Translations under genes and position numbers: made by a program | Part shown: positions 1-10,448 of the stretch, one piece after another | Layout of the letters: every line of letters starts with the position of its first letter | Numbering within the stretch: position 1 is the first letter of the stretch | Origin: Klebsormidium nitens | Lineage: Eukaryota; Streptophyta; Klebsormidiophyceae; Klebsormidiales; Klebsormidiaceae | Direction of reading: 5' to 3' | Length of the DNA: 64,000 nucleotides | Assembly: GCA_000708835.1 (NCBI GenBank) | Contig: DF237260.1 | Coordinates: 42,260-106,259 of the forward strand | The notes under the pieces: generated by a model | Told to the model about the DNA's origin: nothing | The model's database searches: none | What the model saw: only the letters and a program-made list of their open reading frames with translations

Positions 1-76
1 AACCTTTCCTTCCCCGCATCGCTAACCAGACTGCAGAATTGCCCGTTGCATGCGCTGCACTCTGCTCACGTTTCAG

Positions 77-415
77 ATCTTGAATCTCGTGCAGATCGCG
101 CTCCTTTGCATACACACGCAAGTCAACTTGCGGCCGACCATGAGCGAGTGCATCCGCATGCTCACTGGTACGGACCCCGTTTCCGCGCTGCGCCTGGGGA
201 CGATTTTCACGCCATCCTCGTTGGCGACACCTGGCCCCAGCAGTGACTGGATCAGCACGGACGGGAGCGCCGGTTTGTCGGGGGCGTCCCGGGGCGTGCT
301 GAGCAATCAAAGCGGTCACAGTGAGCTGAGCAACCAGAGCATCTCGGGGGCTGAGTTGGAAAGGCGAAACGCCTCCCTCGAAATGGATGATTTGGAGCCC
401 GGTTTTGGGACATAG
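77..415 (+). CDS. C-terminal exon of a receptor-like protein kinase (5' part outside window)
   Basis: The exon appears to start after the acceptor ending at 76 (tttcag) and runs to a TAG stop at 413-415. It reads ILNLVQIALLCIHTQ, then VNLRPTMSECIRML. This is the last helix region (subdomain XI) of plant receptor-like kinases, with the conserved Arg of LRPTM. A Ser/Asn-rich tail follows (about 80 residues, e.g. SNQSGHSELSNQS), typical of the cytoplasmic tail of DUF26 or LRR-type RLKs. No catalytic loop, membrane span or ectodomain is visible because they lie upstream of base 1, so ligand and subfamily cannot be given. The family role is phosphorylation of Ser/Thr in plasma-membrane signalling; that is family knowledge, not seen here. 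Confidence 0.8.
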   Translation: MLNLVQIALLCIHTQVNLRPTMSECIRMLTGTDPVSALRLGTIFTPSSLATPGPSSDWISTDGSAGLSGASRGVLSNQSGHSELSNQSISGAELERRNASLEMDDLEPGFGT

Positions 416-1362
416 GAAAAGGGTGTGTCGTCTTGATTATGATCACTTTGTTGACTTGGTGCAACGGTCAAGAAGCAGATCTGATGCATGTGTGAAAGTA
501 GGTCGCAGCGCGGCCGCAGTCGCTAGCGCATGAAGTCTTGAGTTTGGTCTGTCAATTACCAAATGTTTTGGCTAGTGTGTATTTATACTTGGATATTTCA
601 AACTGATATTACTGAATCTTAGCTATAGGTGCCGCTAGCAGAGTTAGGTACGGTGCACAGTGACCACTACAATTACGGATACGAAAGATTGCGCTATCCT
701 AATCAAGTGCATTACAAGCGCGCACAAGAATAGGCCTTGTGCGGAGGCTTGCCATACGCATTATCAAAGCCTGCATGTCGCGGACGTAAGTATACGTCCA
801 AAATCAGGCAGCACCAATAATTTCCGGGTTTCGAATCGTTGCGTAGAATGAGATCTGAATGTTGGACATGCTGCATGCACTGACCGTACTTCCACAACGG
901 TGCTGCCTTGTACTGAGCCCATGCAGCAATGATAGTATCTTAATCAATTACTGAATCAAATTTGAAAATGTATGCAAGTCGGCCCACACTAGTCCTGAAT
1001 GTTTGTATACAACGGGCTTTCGAGAACAGCAGTCGTGGGTAGCTAGCTAGTGACTACTTCCGACCAACACCCCGACCACTTCAAGATGTAACAAGTGCAA
1101 TAATCCATGATGAACCTCGTAAGAAACTAAGTTGACCGTATCCGGGGCTGTGCCATCCGATTGCAGTGCACCTTTGCCGGTCACTGATGCAGAACAACAG
1201 CGTGAAAGTATGAGCGCGATTTCGTCTTGACATTTGTCTTATTAGGCGGTCGCTCTATACAGTCACCAAGGTGGCACTTTCGTCTGTGATTCAAAGCAAG
1301 CCGCCATTTGTAAGCATTTCGACCATCGAACAACGTCCTGCGGTACAATTCTTGCCCGCCAC
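416..1362. other. Convergent intergenic region, no gene seen
   Basis: This lies between the 3' end of the kinase (+) and the 3' end of U11-48K (-), so it should hold both 3' UTRs. Open frames here are short and show no protein family I recognise. No repeat or RNA gene was noticed. Confidence 0.5.
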
Positions 1363-4300
1363 TCAATAATCATTCCTTCTTCTTTTTCCCCCCATAAGGT
1401 CAGCCTCCTCTCCCCACCTCCCAGACCCCTTCTCTTCGACGTCGTCTGCCCACCTTCTCGAACCCCCTGCTTCATAACTGCCTTCCCACCCCGCACCCCC
1501 CCGTTCTCTCTCTCTCACTCGCGCGCCCCCGAAACTTCCAGATCCTCGTTCATCCCCCCTGCCATCTCTCTCCCTCCGCGCATCCCGTCCGTCCGTTTCT
1601 TGCTGTTCGCGTCTACCACTCCTCCACTCTGATTTATCAGTTCTGTCTCTCCCTGTCCGTTTTCGCTCCTCACTCTTGCCGTACTTTCGTCCTTCACGCT
1701 CCGTATATGGAATGCGCGTCTCCCCTTCCCCTCGCCTTTCGCGATGCCTCTCGTCCCGCACCCTACCCTCGTCATCCTCCAATCTTCCCCTTGGTTCCGT
1801 TTCCCGATAATCATCGCCCCATCTTTCTCCCACTAGTCGCTCACTTTCGTGCCAATTCACGCCTGTCCCTCTTTCTCGTTTCCTTCTTGCCTCGCCCTCC
1901 TTTTCTCCCCTGTCTCGTTCCCACCTCTCCCTCGCTGCTTCCGGCTTCTCTCGTTCCCGCCTTTCAGTTTCTTCGTCCCAACTCACCGGACCCCTTCTTT
2001 TCTGGTCGTTTTCCACATCGCTTCTCTGCTTGGCCCCCCCGGCAGGACCGAACGCCTCCTCTAGTTGCATCATTCGCAGCTCGATCAGATCTCGGGCGCT
2101 CTGCATAATGAGTAGGCAATTGATTCAGCGCTCCGATGTGTCTCAGCCTGCGAAAATCCTCAATTGGCCCAGAACCTTCGCAAGGGCAAGGGACGTAAGT
2201 TGGGTGCCGGGTTGGCTTGTAATCGGTCGGGCGGCCACGGTTCTCGTATGCTTCGTCTTGAAAGACAAAAGCGGCTGCCTTCGACTCGTGATTTGCTACG
2301 GGGTAGCAAGAGAAAATCAGGAGAAAAGATCAAGCCGGAACATGAGCGAGTTAAATCAGTATGTCGCATGGAGTGAAGGAACATCATACAAAGCCGAAGG
2401 AGGGATAGAGATGGAAAAACTTGCAGAGACGCACAGTAAAGAGACGCTTCGCAAGAAGCTTTCTGAAACCATACGCTGCGAAGTGTTCCGTTCAGAAGCA
2501 TTCCCGGGAAAGAGTATCCGCTCCGATCTCCCAAAGGCTGAAGTTTTCCCCAGCAAAGAGCAGATTGGGCGGAGGTTCGCCTAGGACCTTCCCACCACTT
2601 TTACCATGGATTGAAGAGGTTTAACTTGCGTCAAATCTGTTAAACCAGACTTATACAAAAGAAAAGGTAGATAAACCCCGGGATCGGGAGTCATTGACTT
2701 TTAATAACATATATCACCCCGCGTTTCCCCCTCACCTGCAGGGGCGTCCTTTGCTTCTTGGCGCGGTATGACGTGGTGCGCCGCTTCAAATCGCGCAGCT
2801 CCGCCAGCAGCTCTACACGGCTACGCCGCCCGTCGTTAGCCTGCCGCAAAATTTGATCCGAAGCTTCAGAAGTGAGAGTTGTTTGCTTGCAAAAGATGTA
2901 TAATTTCAAGCCGTGCACCCTTGGAAGCCGGATCGGAGGCGGTAGAGCTGAAGGACCCGCCTCCGTACAATTTATCAAGGTACGCACGAGGTACAAGTCA
3001 TATCAATCGACTTCTCGTCGGATAGACGAAAATGTGTTCGCTTCAAGCTTCGGACACATTTTTTCTCTGATCTTTGAAGGATGAAAGAGAAGGGCTGAAA
3101 AAGTTTCAGTCAAAAGATTTGAACCATACGCGCTCGAGGAGGGCCGAAGGACTGGATAATAGTGTGCAGATGGCGAGAGATGAGTTGATGGAAAAGAGGG
3201 AGTACGACCTGTGTAGAAAGAGAGCCGACTCAGCGGAAAAGCGTAAGGACGCTTCGCGAAATACCTGAGGCTGGGAGGGGTCATGCGGTCGGAACAGCCA
3301 GTCGTGATCGGGAAGCGGCCGGTAGTCGGGCCGCCGTGCACGGACCGCGGCGGCCGTCTGCACACTGGAGTCGTACTGTGCCAGCCTGCAGGAGCATAGA
3401 GTGTCTTAAAGACAAAACGTCCAGTCGGAAGGATGATTACTGTCGGAAGAGATTTAACAGTCGGGAACGCCGTCTGTTTGTTGTGGACCATACCTTAAGT
3501 CATGGAGAAGTAAGTCGGGAAACGACAGAGTAGGAAAGGGGCAAGACTGGTCGACATTGCACGTTCGTGAAAACAATATCGACTTCGATATGAGGAATCC
3601 TGCTCAGGGGACGACGCAGCACGGCGGAACTGAGTGCAAACCTTGACACAATCTCCTGTCAGGCCAACAGCTTTTAAAAGGAAGGGCAATCAGATTCTTA
3701 AGGGACCCACAAATGGCGGATGCTGTTGCTAATTCGCTCGAGCGTCAAGGATTGCACTTCAAGAAAAAGCTCCCCAGCCTAGTTTACCTTTCCGCTCGAC
3801 CGGGCTCTGGCCGCCCCGCCTGCTCCCGCTGCTGACGCAAACGCACGCCGTCCCTTAGCGTTTCCCGAGCGGCTGCCATTTGTGCGGTGCTCACGAAAGG
3901 GGGGTTCGCTTGCAGGGGAGGTAGGGTGCGTAGTAGACCCCCTAAAACGGTCTGCCAGAGACGCAGCAGGAAGGAGGTGGCGCCAGCTGGTGGCCGCAGG
4001 AGGGCGACAGCTGTCAGCACACGGGCCAGGCGGTCTGCCTGCAAAGGAACTGGAACTTCGTCAGAGCAATGGGGTGATAGGACACTTATTGGCAGGAAGT
4101 GACTGATTTGAAGACGAAGGAACATGGTTTTCATATCAAGTCTGACTCTAGCCATGATCCTGCTCTTCGATTTCCGAAACCCAAGTCCTAAAAGAGAGAT
4201 TCGGAGAGGATTGAATAAGGTGTGGCGATGTTGGAAATCGATTGAAGAAAGAGGACCTTCTCGATGATAGTCACAAAGGATGAAACAAGCTGTACAACAA

Positions 4301-5520
4301 CTTTTCGTTACAAGGCGCCAGATGTTGCAACGCAGACTACCGGCCAAAAACATCATCTTTCCTCGCCTTTTCACCAAGAGCTGGCGGCGTCAACGCCAGC
4401 CGCCGCTTACCTCAGCTTCTGCACCTTCGTTACCCTCCCTCGCCTGCGACTGCCAAATCAGCAGACTGCCGAGCGCCTCCGCCTCTTCTGCCGTCACCCC
4501 CACCCCCCCCTCCGCTGCCCCTGTCTGTACTAGGGCCGCCAAAACCGACGGGGGCGAAGCTGCAATCAGGCGTCCGGCTTCTGGGGGCATGGGGGACGGC
4601 AGCTCACACCAAGCAAGGACTTCCTGCTCTGCTGCGAACCGGTGTGATACGCTGGCGCCTCCGGACTGCTCCCAGTGATGAACAGCGTTTTGCAGCGCTG
4701 TCGTTTGGCTGCGTGGAGACAAGGAGGACCTCAGTTGAGCCTAGTTCCAAGAGAGCCCTTGGTGCGTTGGATTGTTGTTCAAGCTGAACTCAAATCCAAA
4801 ATCTTTTGCCTCTCTCTTTCCCTCTCTTGATGGAAACTTGTCACGGTGAATCTGTATAAGTTTCACAGAACGTGGGCGCACCACTTCCCCTTGTCCATGG
4901 CCCAGTCGCACTCATGATCAACACCAGACAGGATTTTGAAATGGAACGTCCACAGTAGTGTGCTCTTAGAACTCACTTGTGATAGCACCGCAAAGACCAA
5001 ACCAACTATGACACTGATAAACGCACCCTGGACTCTTCTCTTGAACACCCAAGCCCTGTTGCTCTTGCTGAGCAGGCTGTGGGGGCCCTTGCTTTGATCC
5101 ATACTGCTGTTGCTCTTGGTTGGAAGACTGCGGGGGAAGAGGTGGCCGCGGCGGCTGATCCACCGGGAGCCGCTGCAGCTGCACCACCCCAGGGGCATCA
5201 GCGTAGAAGAAACTAGACGCGGGAGAAGAAAGTTCCTCAAGGTTAAAGCCCCCTTTTGCGGCCTGGCAGGAGGCGGTGTGGGCCGCCAGGGCAGTGGCGG
5301 GGACCCTGTGCTGGGAGTTAATCGGGCAGGGAAAGAGGGGGGGTGGAGCAGGATTGCTGGTGCTTAGTGCGGACGAGGCGAAGAGGAGGGTGGCATTTGC
5401 AGATGAGAGGAAAGAAGTGAGTTCTTCAACCAGGCTGGCAGCGCTCAGCAGGACTTTGGTCTGATCCATGAGGATAGAGTTAGGGGGATTTTCCAGGTTT
5501 GGGTGCTCAAGGGGTTGCAT
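1363..5520 (-). CDS. SNRNP48: U11/U12 small nuclear ribonucleoprotein 48 kDa protein (minor spliceosome)
   Basis: The protein recognises the 5' splice site of U12-type introns within the U11/U12 di-snRNP. Five exons: 5520-5027, 4708-4411, 4038-3788, about 2919-2736, 2100-1363; roughly 654 residues. Exon 1 holds the CHHC zinc finger (CPINSQHRVPATALAAHTAS followed by C) and then FFYADAPGVVQL, which matches the FFYENV segment after the finger in animal homologues. Exon 4 carries the diagnostic block LLAELRDLKRRTTSYRAK, equivalent to LAEVRDYKRRRQSYRAK in vertebrates. Exon 5 begins SARDLIELRMMQLEEAF, equivalent to VIRDVINVHMEEL. It continues as a roughly 200-residue Arg/Glu-rich tail ending KRRRNDY, in the style of splicing proteins. 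The start is the ATG at 5520. The acceptor of exon 4 (2920) is chosen only because it keeps phase; an extra exon in the 868-bp intron before it is possible. The protein is longer than the human one because of the tail and linkers. Confidence 0.85.
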
Positions 5521-5815
5521 TCTGCACCATCAAGGTGCACGTCAAGGGGAGTGCTGAAGATGGCGCCAGTGAAGCTCACCCCAAGAAAGTGGTGTTCAAC
5601 AGTTCCAAGTGTTTGTGCAAACTTCAGTCTTCACCATCTGGCATCGGGCTATACACGTCGTGACCCATACTCATTTTCGCTGATGGTTCGAATTTTGGCA
5701 AGCATCCTCACAAGTGTTTTTTTACCTCCTTGTTTCACTGGGGTTTGAAAGCGACGGATCGAAAAAAAACGGAAGTGTAGATATCTTCGGAGCTGACTCT
5801 GTATGACGAGCGCAG

Positions 5816-6240
5816 AATATCGACTAAGCGTACCGAACCGCGTCGAACGTTGAAACTGCTCTCGTGCTGTTGCGACAGGGCAAGAACATAGGAATCTGCC
5901 ACATGTAAGGAATGACGGTCGTCGATATCGGTTCCAGGATTTACGGCCGTATACTGCCGAAGACTTTTATTATATAGATTTGGAAGGTTCCGTAAATGTA
6001 CGCGCTCTTTTTAGCCCAGTGGGCAAAGAGTTTGGTCGGACGGCTCTCTCGGAGCCTCGAGGTTTCGACTCGGAGGTCCAGGGTTCGAGTCCTGGCAGGA
6101 ACGTCAGTCTTTCGGGACTCAATTCCTAAAAGGGCTGACGTGGACACGTGTCGAATTCCTATGTTCTTGCCTGTCGTGAACCATCGCGAGACAGCTTCGA
6201 TGCAATTTGTCGAAAGCGTTACATGCGTTACTTATATTCA
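5816..6240. mobile_element. Inverted-repeat (MITE-like) element containing tRNA-like A and B boxes
   Basis: Bases 5873-5895 (cgacagggcaagaacatagg and on) are inverted at 6155-6176, 22 of 23 bases agreeing. Weaker inverted similarity extends outwards on both sides to about 5816 and 6240. Between the arms, 6012-6023 resembles a tRNA A box (tagcccagtggg) and 6082-6092 a B box (ggttcgagtcc). The flanks of the boxes do not pair as an acceptor stem, so it is not a working tRNA. No transposase is present. It could be a non-autonomous transposon that captured a tRNA relic, or a SINE-derived hairpin. Confidence 0.5.
6012..6098 (+). pseudogene. tRNA-like sequence (relic)
   Basis: An A-box-like tagcccagtggg and a B-box-like ggttcgagtcc lie about 70 bases apart, with a short hairpin ggctc/gagcc between them and ccagg/cctgg pairing around the second box. 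The seven bases before the A box (ctctttt) do not pair with those after the T-arm (caggaac), and the anticodon cannot be assigned. I read this as a tRNA-derived relic, possibly still a Pol III promoter. Confidence 0.3.
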
Positions 6241-6589
6241 TGTCAGTCTATATGATTATTCGATTTCGATTTCGATACACCATGTGTGACATATATATAA
6301 ACTCACCTGCTTACATGCCTGCTTTTACGAAGCCAGAAGTCACGGCTTCTTATGAAATAATCTCGCTTATGACATGCTTGGCAGGAAGGATATGTCTTCA
6401 ATATCAAACCTTTTTTGCACAGCTGGAAACCACTTCGCCAGCCACGATGCTGATTTCAAAAGCTGAAGCGGCTCTCTTGCGCCCCCATCTCCACCCAATT
6501 CTCGCAAGATCTTCTCTATCTTGGCAGCAAGATCTTCTCCGCTTGGGCTAATAGTAACTCTTTCAAACTCAGCATTGCAATTGCGTCCC

Positions 6590-9347
6590 ATGGCGGAATT
6601 ATCTGTCAATGCAGACGCCTATCGGGCGCTGCATGCCGACAAGAAAGAAGACTCTTTGAAGCTGTACGGCTCGTGGTTCTGTCCCTTTGTGCAGAGATCG
6701 TGGATCACGCTAGAGGAGAAGAAGGTGGACTACGAGTACATTGAGATTGATCCGTACGCAAAGGTGAGTGGCCGTTGGTTGTTCTTCACATTGTGTGGTA
6801 TTAAGAAAATACCATTGAATGCAGGACTTTTCACTCACTCGTGCATCTAGTGACGATTAAGGTGGTGGTGGTGTCTTCTTCTAAAGGGAATCTGTCCTGG
6901 CTTACTCGTCATTTCCTTTGCTGGACACCCCACTGAGGCACCCATGCTTTAGGTCGCACCATGCATGAATCTGCGCAAGAGAAGTCAGTTCTAATCTGAC
7001 CTTGTTTCTAAAGCACCAGATATATTCTTTTGAAGAAAGCGTTGCTCCCATCACTGGTCTAGGATCAAGAGCACCACGGTTTGGGGGATATTTAGAGTAC
7101 GTCTTGAAGTGGCAAGAAGATCTGGTATGTTGCTGATAAGAATGACACAGAAGTGCGCAATGTGTGAATGGGGCTTGAAAAGTTGTTTGAGGCTGCACCA
7201 CCATTTTCCAAACCCAGCGCTTGTCTACCCCCGAATGTCCTCTCAGAATTGCTCCAACTACCTTTTTCCCCCAAAGCTTAAAAGGTGACTGGGCTCTCTA
7301 AGTGCTAGAGTGACAGTATGATCTTATGGGACTTATTTGATGTGGTGTTCCCATCTTCCCCAAAAGGCAGAGGATCTTTTTAGCAGTCCGCGTTTCGTAT
7401 TGCAAATGAGAAGGGGGCAGATTAAGGAGAAGAAGAGCACCAGGTTTTGCAAAATCTCCAAACAGAGTTTCAGAAAGTGATTGGAAGCCCAGCGCGGAAG
7501 GGACTTTTATTAATTCACGGACTCTGTGTCAACTTTGGCTTTGGTGCTCTAGTCTTCTCCCACCGACTATGTTCCTACTTACCTAGAGAATTTTGTAAAG
7601 CCGTTTCTCCCGCACCTGTTCATCGCTCTCTTTCCTAAATCTAATCTTGCTTTCCTACATCTAATCTCAAGACTTATGCTGCAGCCTCCAGAGTTGATGA
7701 AACTAAACCCAAGGGGGTTAGTGCCGACCCTGGACCACAACGGCCGGGCGCTCTACGAGTCGCTGATCGTTTCTGAGTACGTGGATGAGACGTGGCCGCA
7801 CGAGCCGAAGCTTCTGCCAGACGACACGTTCAAGAAGGCCGTCGGACGCATCTGGATCGACCACATCAACAAGAAGATCGTGCCGACCTTTTATAGGATT
7901 CTCCAAGTAAGTACAGTTTCTGCGTTAGCAAGAAGGATTGTTTGTTTCTTCCTGAGGCTATTCAGGACCTTAGACAGCCCAAATGATCATGGTCGTGAAA
8001 AAGAATGCTATAGGACGAAAATAGTTGTTCATCTTGGGATCAAGCAGATTGGAGGTCTCGTCAGCTTTGCGGACTGCATCCCTTTTGACTATATCTGCTT
8101 CAAGTCAGAAGAATAAATTATCACTGATTCCTTCCTTTGAATCATCAATTCCTGAGCCCTCTCCTCATTCGAGGCGATCTATGTGCTCAGCCAAGTACTT
8201 TCCTTCTCTCGAGCAACTCGAAGGAAGCCTTTCGCATGTATCAGCCGTCTCCCAGTGATTGCAACTATCGCGGATCAGAGCACAAAGATATGACACCACC
8301 ACTGTTTCGAACATCCTAACCGCAAGCTTGTGGAAAATTGGCTGAAAGAGATGTCCATTGCCATGCCCTACTGTTTGCAGCTAAGGGACGCCGAGCATGA
8401 GGAGGCGAAAGAGGACTACCTAACAGCGCTGCGAGAGCTGTCGCAAGCATACGAAGCCTCGTCCCCAGAGGGCCCCTTCTTCTTTGGGTAAGCCATACAA
8501 CGAGAATGGGACGAAGGGATGGACCTCTGTCGAAACTATCTCGGGGAAAGGTCGAGTCAACTTGCGGATGACAGCCTCATGAGCAGAGTAGGGGCGAAGT
8601 TGGGGACTGAATGGAAATGCTCAATGTGGAGTATGAGCTGTCGTATTGTCATTTTGGAGATGCGATACGTGGAAGGCCGGAGGGATAGGTTTCCGAAAGT
8701 GCTCCTTGTCATATTACGTCATCGGTGGGTTCTCGAAAGTGTTATATTGCTCCGGGTATGCGGGAATTCTGATTCCGGATTTGTGACTCAGGAGAATCCA
8801 GAAACTGAGGGCGATCTCAGATTCTGCAAGGCCGAGCCGTGCGGAAGACTGTTTCATTCAATACGAAACTGAGAAGATTAGCTCGCTTCTTCTTTCAGGA
8901 CCAGTTCGACCAGAACGTTCGGTTTGAAGCAAGTTCACACAAATTGTGAAGGTACCCCTGATGCAACACGGTTGAGTGACAAGACGACGTAGAACCAATG
9001 AAAGACAAATACAGTGGAGGAGAACCTTTTAGCATCCGAACCGCAAAAATAAAATTAAAAAACGTCGTCTCTTCAGGCCCTGTATAAGCCTGGTCGACAT
9101 CGCGCTCGCCCCCTGGGTGCCCCTGCGCGACTTCGTCCTCGAGCATTACAAGACCTTCTCCATCCCATGGGACGATCCCCAGCTGAAACGGCTGGCGGCG
9201 TACAAATCGGCGGTCGACAACAGTCCGAGCGTCCGGAAAACGCTCGCGGACCCGGAAAAGCTGCTCGGGACGTACGAACGGTACGCGAAGAACACGGCGA
9301 CGTCCGAGGTCGCAAAGGCGGTCAACGCGAAGAAGGGGCTGCCCTAG
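6590..9347 (+). CDS. Glutathione S-transferase, Cys-type (omega/lambda-like)
   Basis: Four exons in phase: 6590-6763, 7685-7906, 8381-8487, 9077-9347, giving 257 residues, normal for the family. The N-terminal thioredoxin-fold domain has LKLYGSWFCPFVQRSWITLE with a Cys (CPFVQR) where tau/phi classes have Ser. This suggests thioltransferase, dehydroascorbate reductase or glutathionyl-reducing activity rather than classical conjugation. Exon 2 carries NPRGLVPTLDHNGRALYES, with the cis-Pro VP and the ES glutathione-binding pair. The all-helical C-terminal domain includes SPEGPFFFG and SLVDIALAPWVPLRDFVLEH, the N-capping/hydrophobic-staple region. The third exon is only 107 bases. No transit or signal peptide is apparent, so it is probably cytosolic. 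The exact class (omega, lambda or a fungal-like omega group) is uncertain. Confidence 0.88.
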
Positions 9348-10448
9348 GCGCGGCGCAGTCGCCTCGTATATCTGGAGTGGCGTGTTTGAGTTTCTACACA
9401 TTATAATGAAGCACAGTACATAGCTTACTAGGTGGTTCTGGTAATGTAGCACGTAGTGTAGGCTACAAGGCTAGGATCAGGAGCGACTGACCATGTCGCT
9501 TGTACATTGCACGTGAAGGTGAAGATTGGGCACGGGTACGCGTGCCACGACGAGAATCAAATCAGCGTTTTGAGGATTTTGGCTTTGCAGTAACGAACTG
9601 TACATAGGCGCTTGTTTGCTGCAGGGCATACACTGAACTGTAGGATTCGATTAGAGAACGGTTCAAGCTCGCGGTCTCGACAATCATAGTCGTGATCTTC
9701 TGATAGTAACCTTGGGAAAGCGCAAAGGGTCTACGGTGCGTATCTTACAGAGTGTTCGTCTGCATGTCCTGTGATCTGCGCCAACTAGTCTGGCTTGCGC
9801 CATCGGGGCCCCCGCTTCATACCATATCACGGTCTACCTCATTGGAAAAGGCAGAACGTGATGAAACCTCTAGTAGCCGGCATCGTTTTGTATTCTAAAT
9901 AATGCCGAGCCTATTGTGATACACAATTTGCAGTTGTACCGGCCGCTTTTTTTTGAATGCCTGTTGTGACGGGCAGATCTGGTTAAGAAACCGTCAAGAA
10001 ACCACTTGAGATCAAGAGCGTCGCTTGGATCAGCGGCTGAAATGTAGATATGTACGTGCATAAATTTGCGTGGACTATAGAAACGTATCTCCTCACCCTG
10101 GATTGCCGCTTTCATTAGACAAATTAGACCATACATGCAAACTTCAACCGGCTTGACTTCAGTTATGAAAGGACGTGGCGGACGCTTACGTTGATATCTC
10201 AGAGACTTCGTCTGCATGCCACTCTCTGCCCTTCTCTAGTTTTTAACCAGTCCTTGTTGCCAAATGATTCATTAGCCCCAATCCACCCCCCTAACTGAAA
10301 ATTATCCGGCATAGCTCCCAATGCAATTTTCTAACCAGAGATTTCACACTTGCTTCTTATTCCCATACCCCGTCACGACGACTCCTGGTGGACCAAGAGT
10401 ACAATCTCGCTAATATACCCCCTCAATGTACACATGGTAATAAACCCC
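9348..10448. other. Convergent intergenic region, no gene seen
   Basis: The 3' flanks of the GST (+) and the membrane-protein gene (-) meet here. The open frames are short and unlike any family I know. No repeat stands out. Confidence 0.5.

Larger units (their letters stand above)
5521..6589. other. Divergent intergenic region between U11-48K and GST
   Basis: The region should contain the promoters of both genes. Its middle is occupied by an inverted-repeat element with tRNA-like boxes (about 5816-6240, described separately). No open frame here shows a known protein. Confidence 0.5.

Noticed and set aside
1707-2108. 133-codon + strand open frame, Pro/Phe/Ser-rich
   Set aside because: Antisense of the Arg/Glu-rich last exon of U11-48K.
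3003-3491. 162-codon minus-strand open frame in U11-48K intron 3
   Set aside because: No similarity to U11-48K and no matching splice sites in phase.
6005-6100. Functional tRNA gene
   Set aside because: A and B boxes are present, but the acceptor stem does not pair and no anticodon arm of proper size forms.
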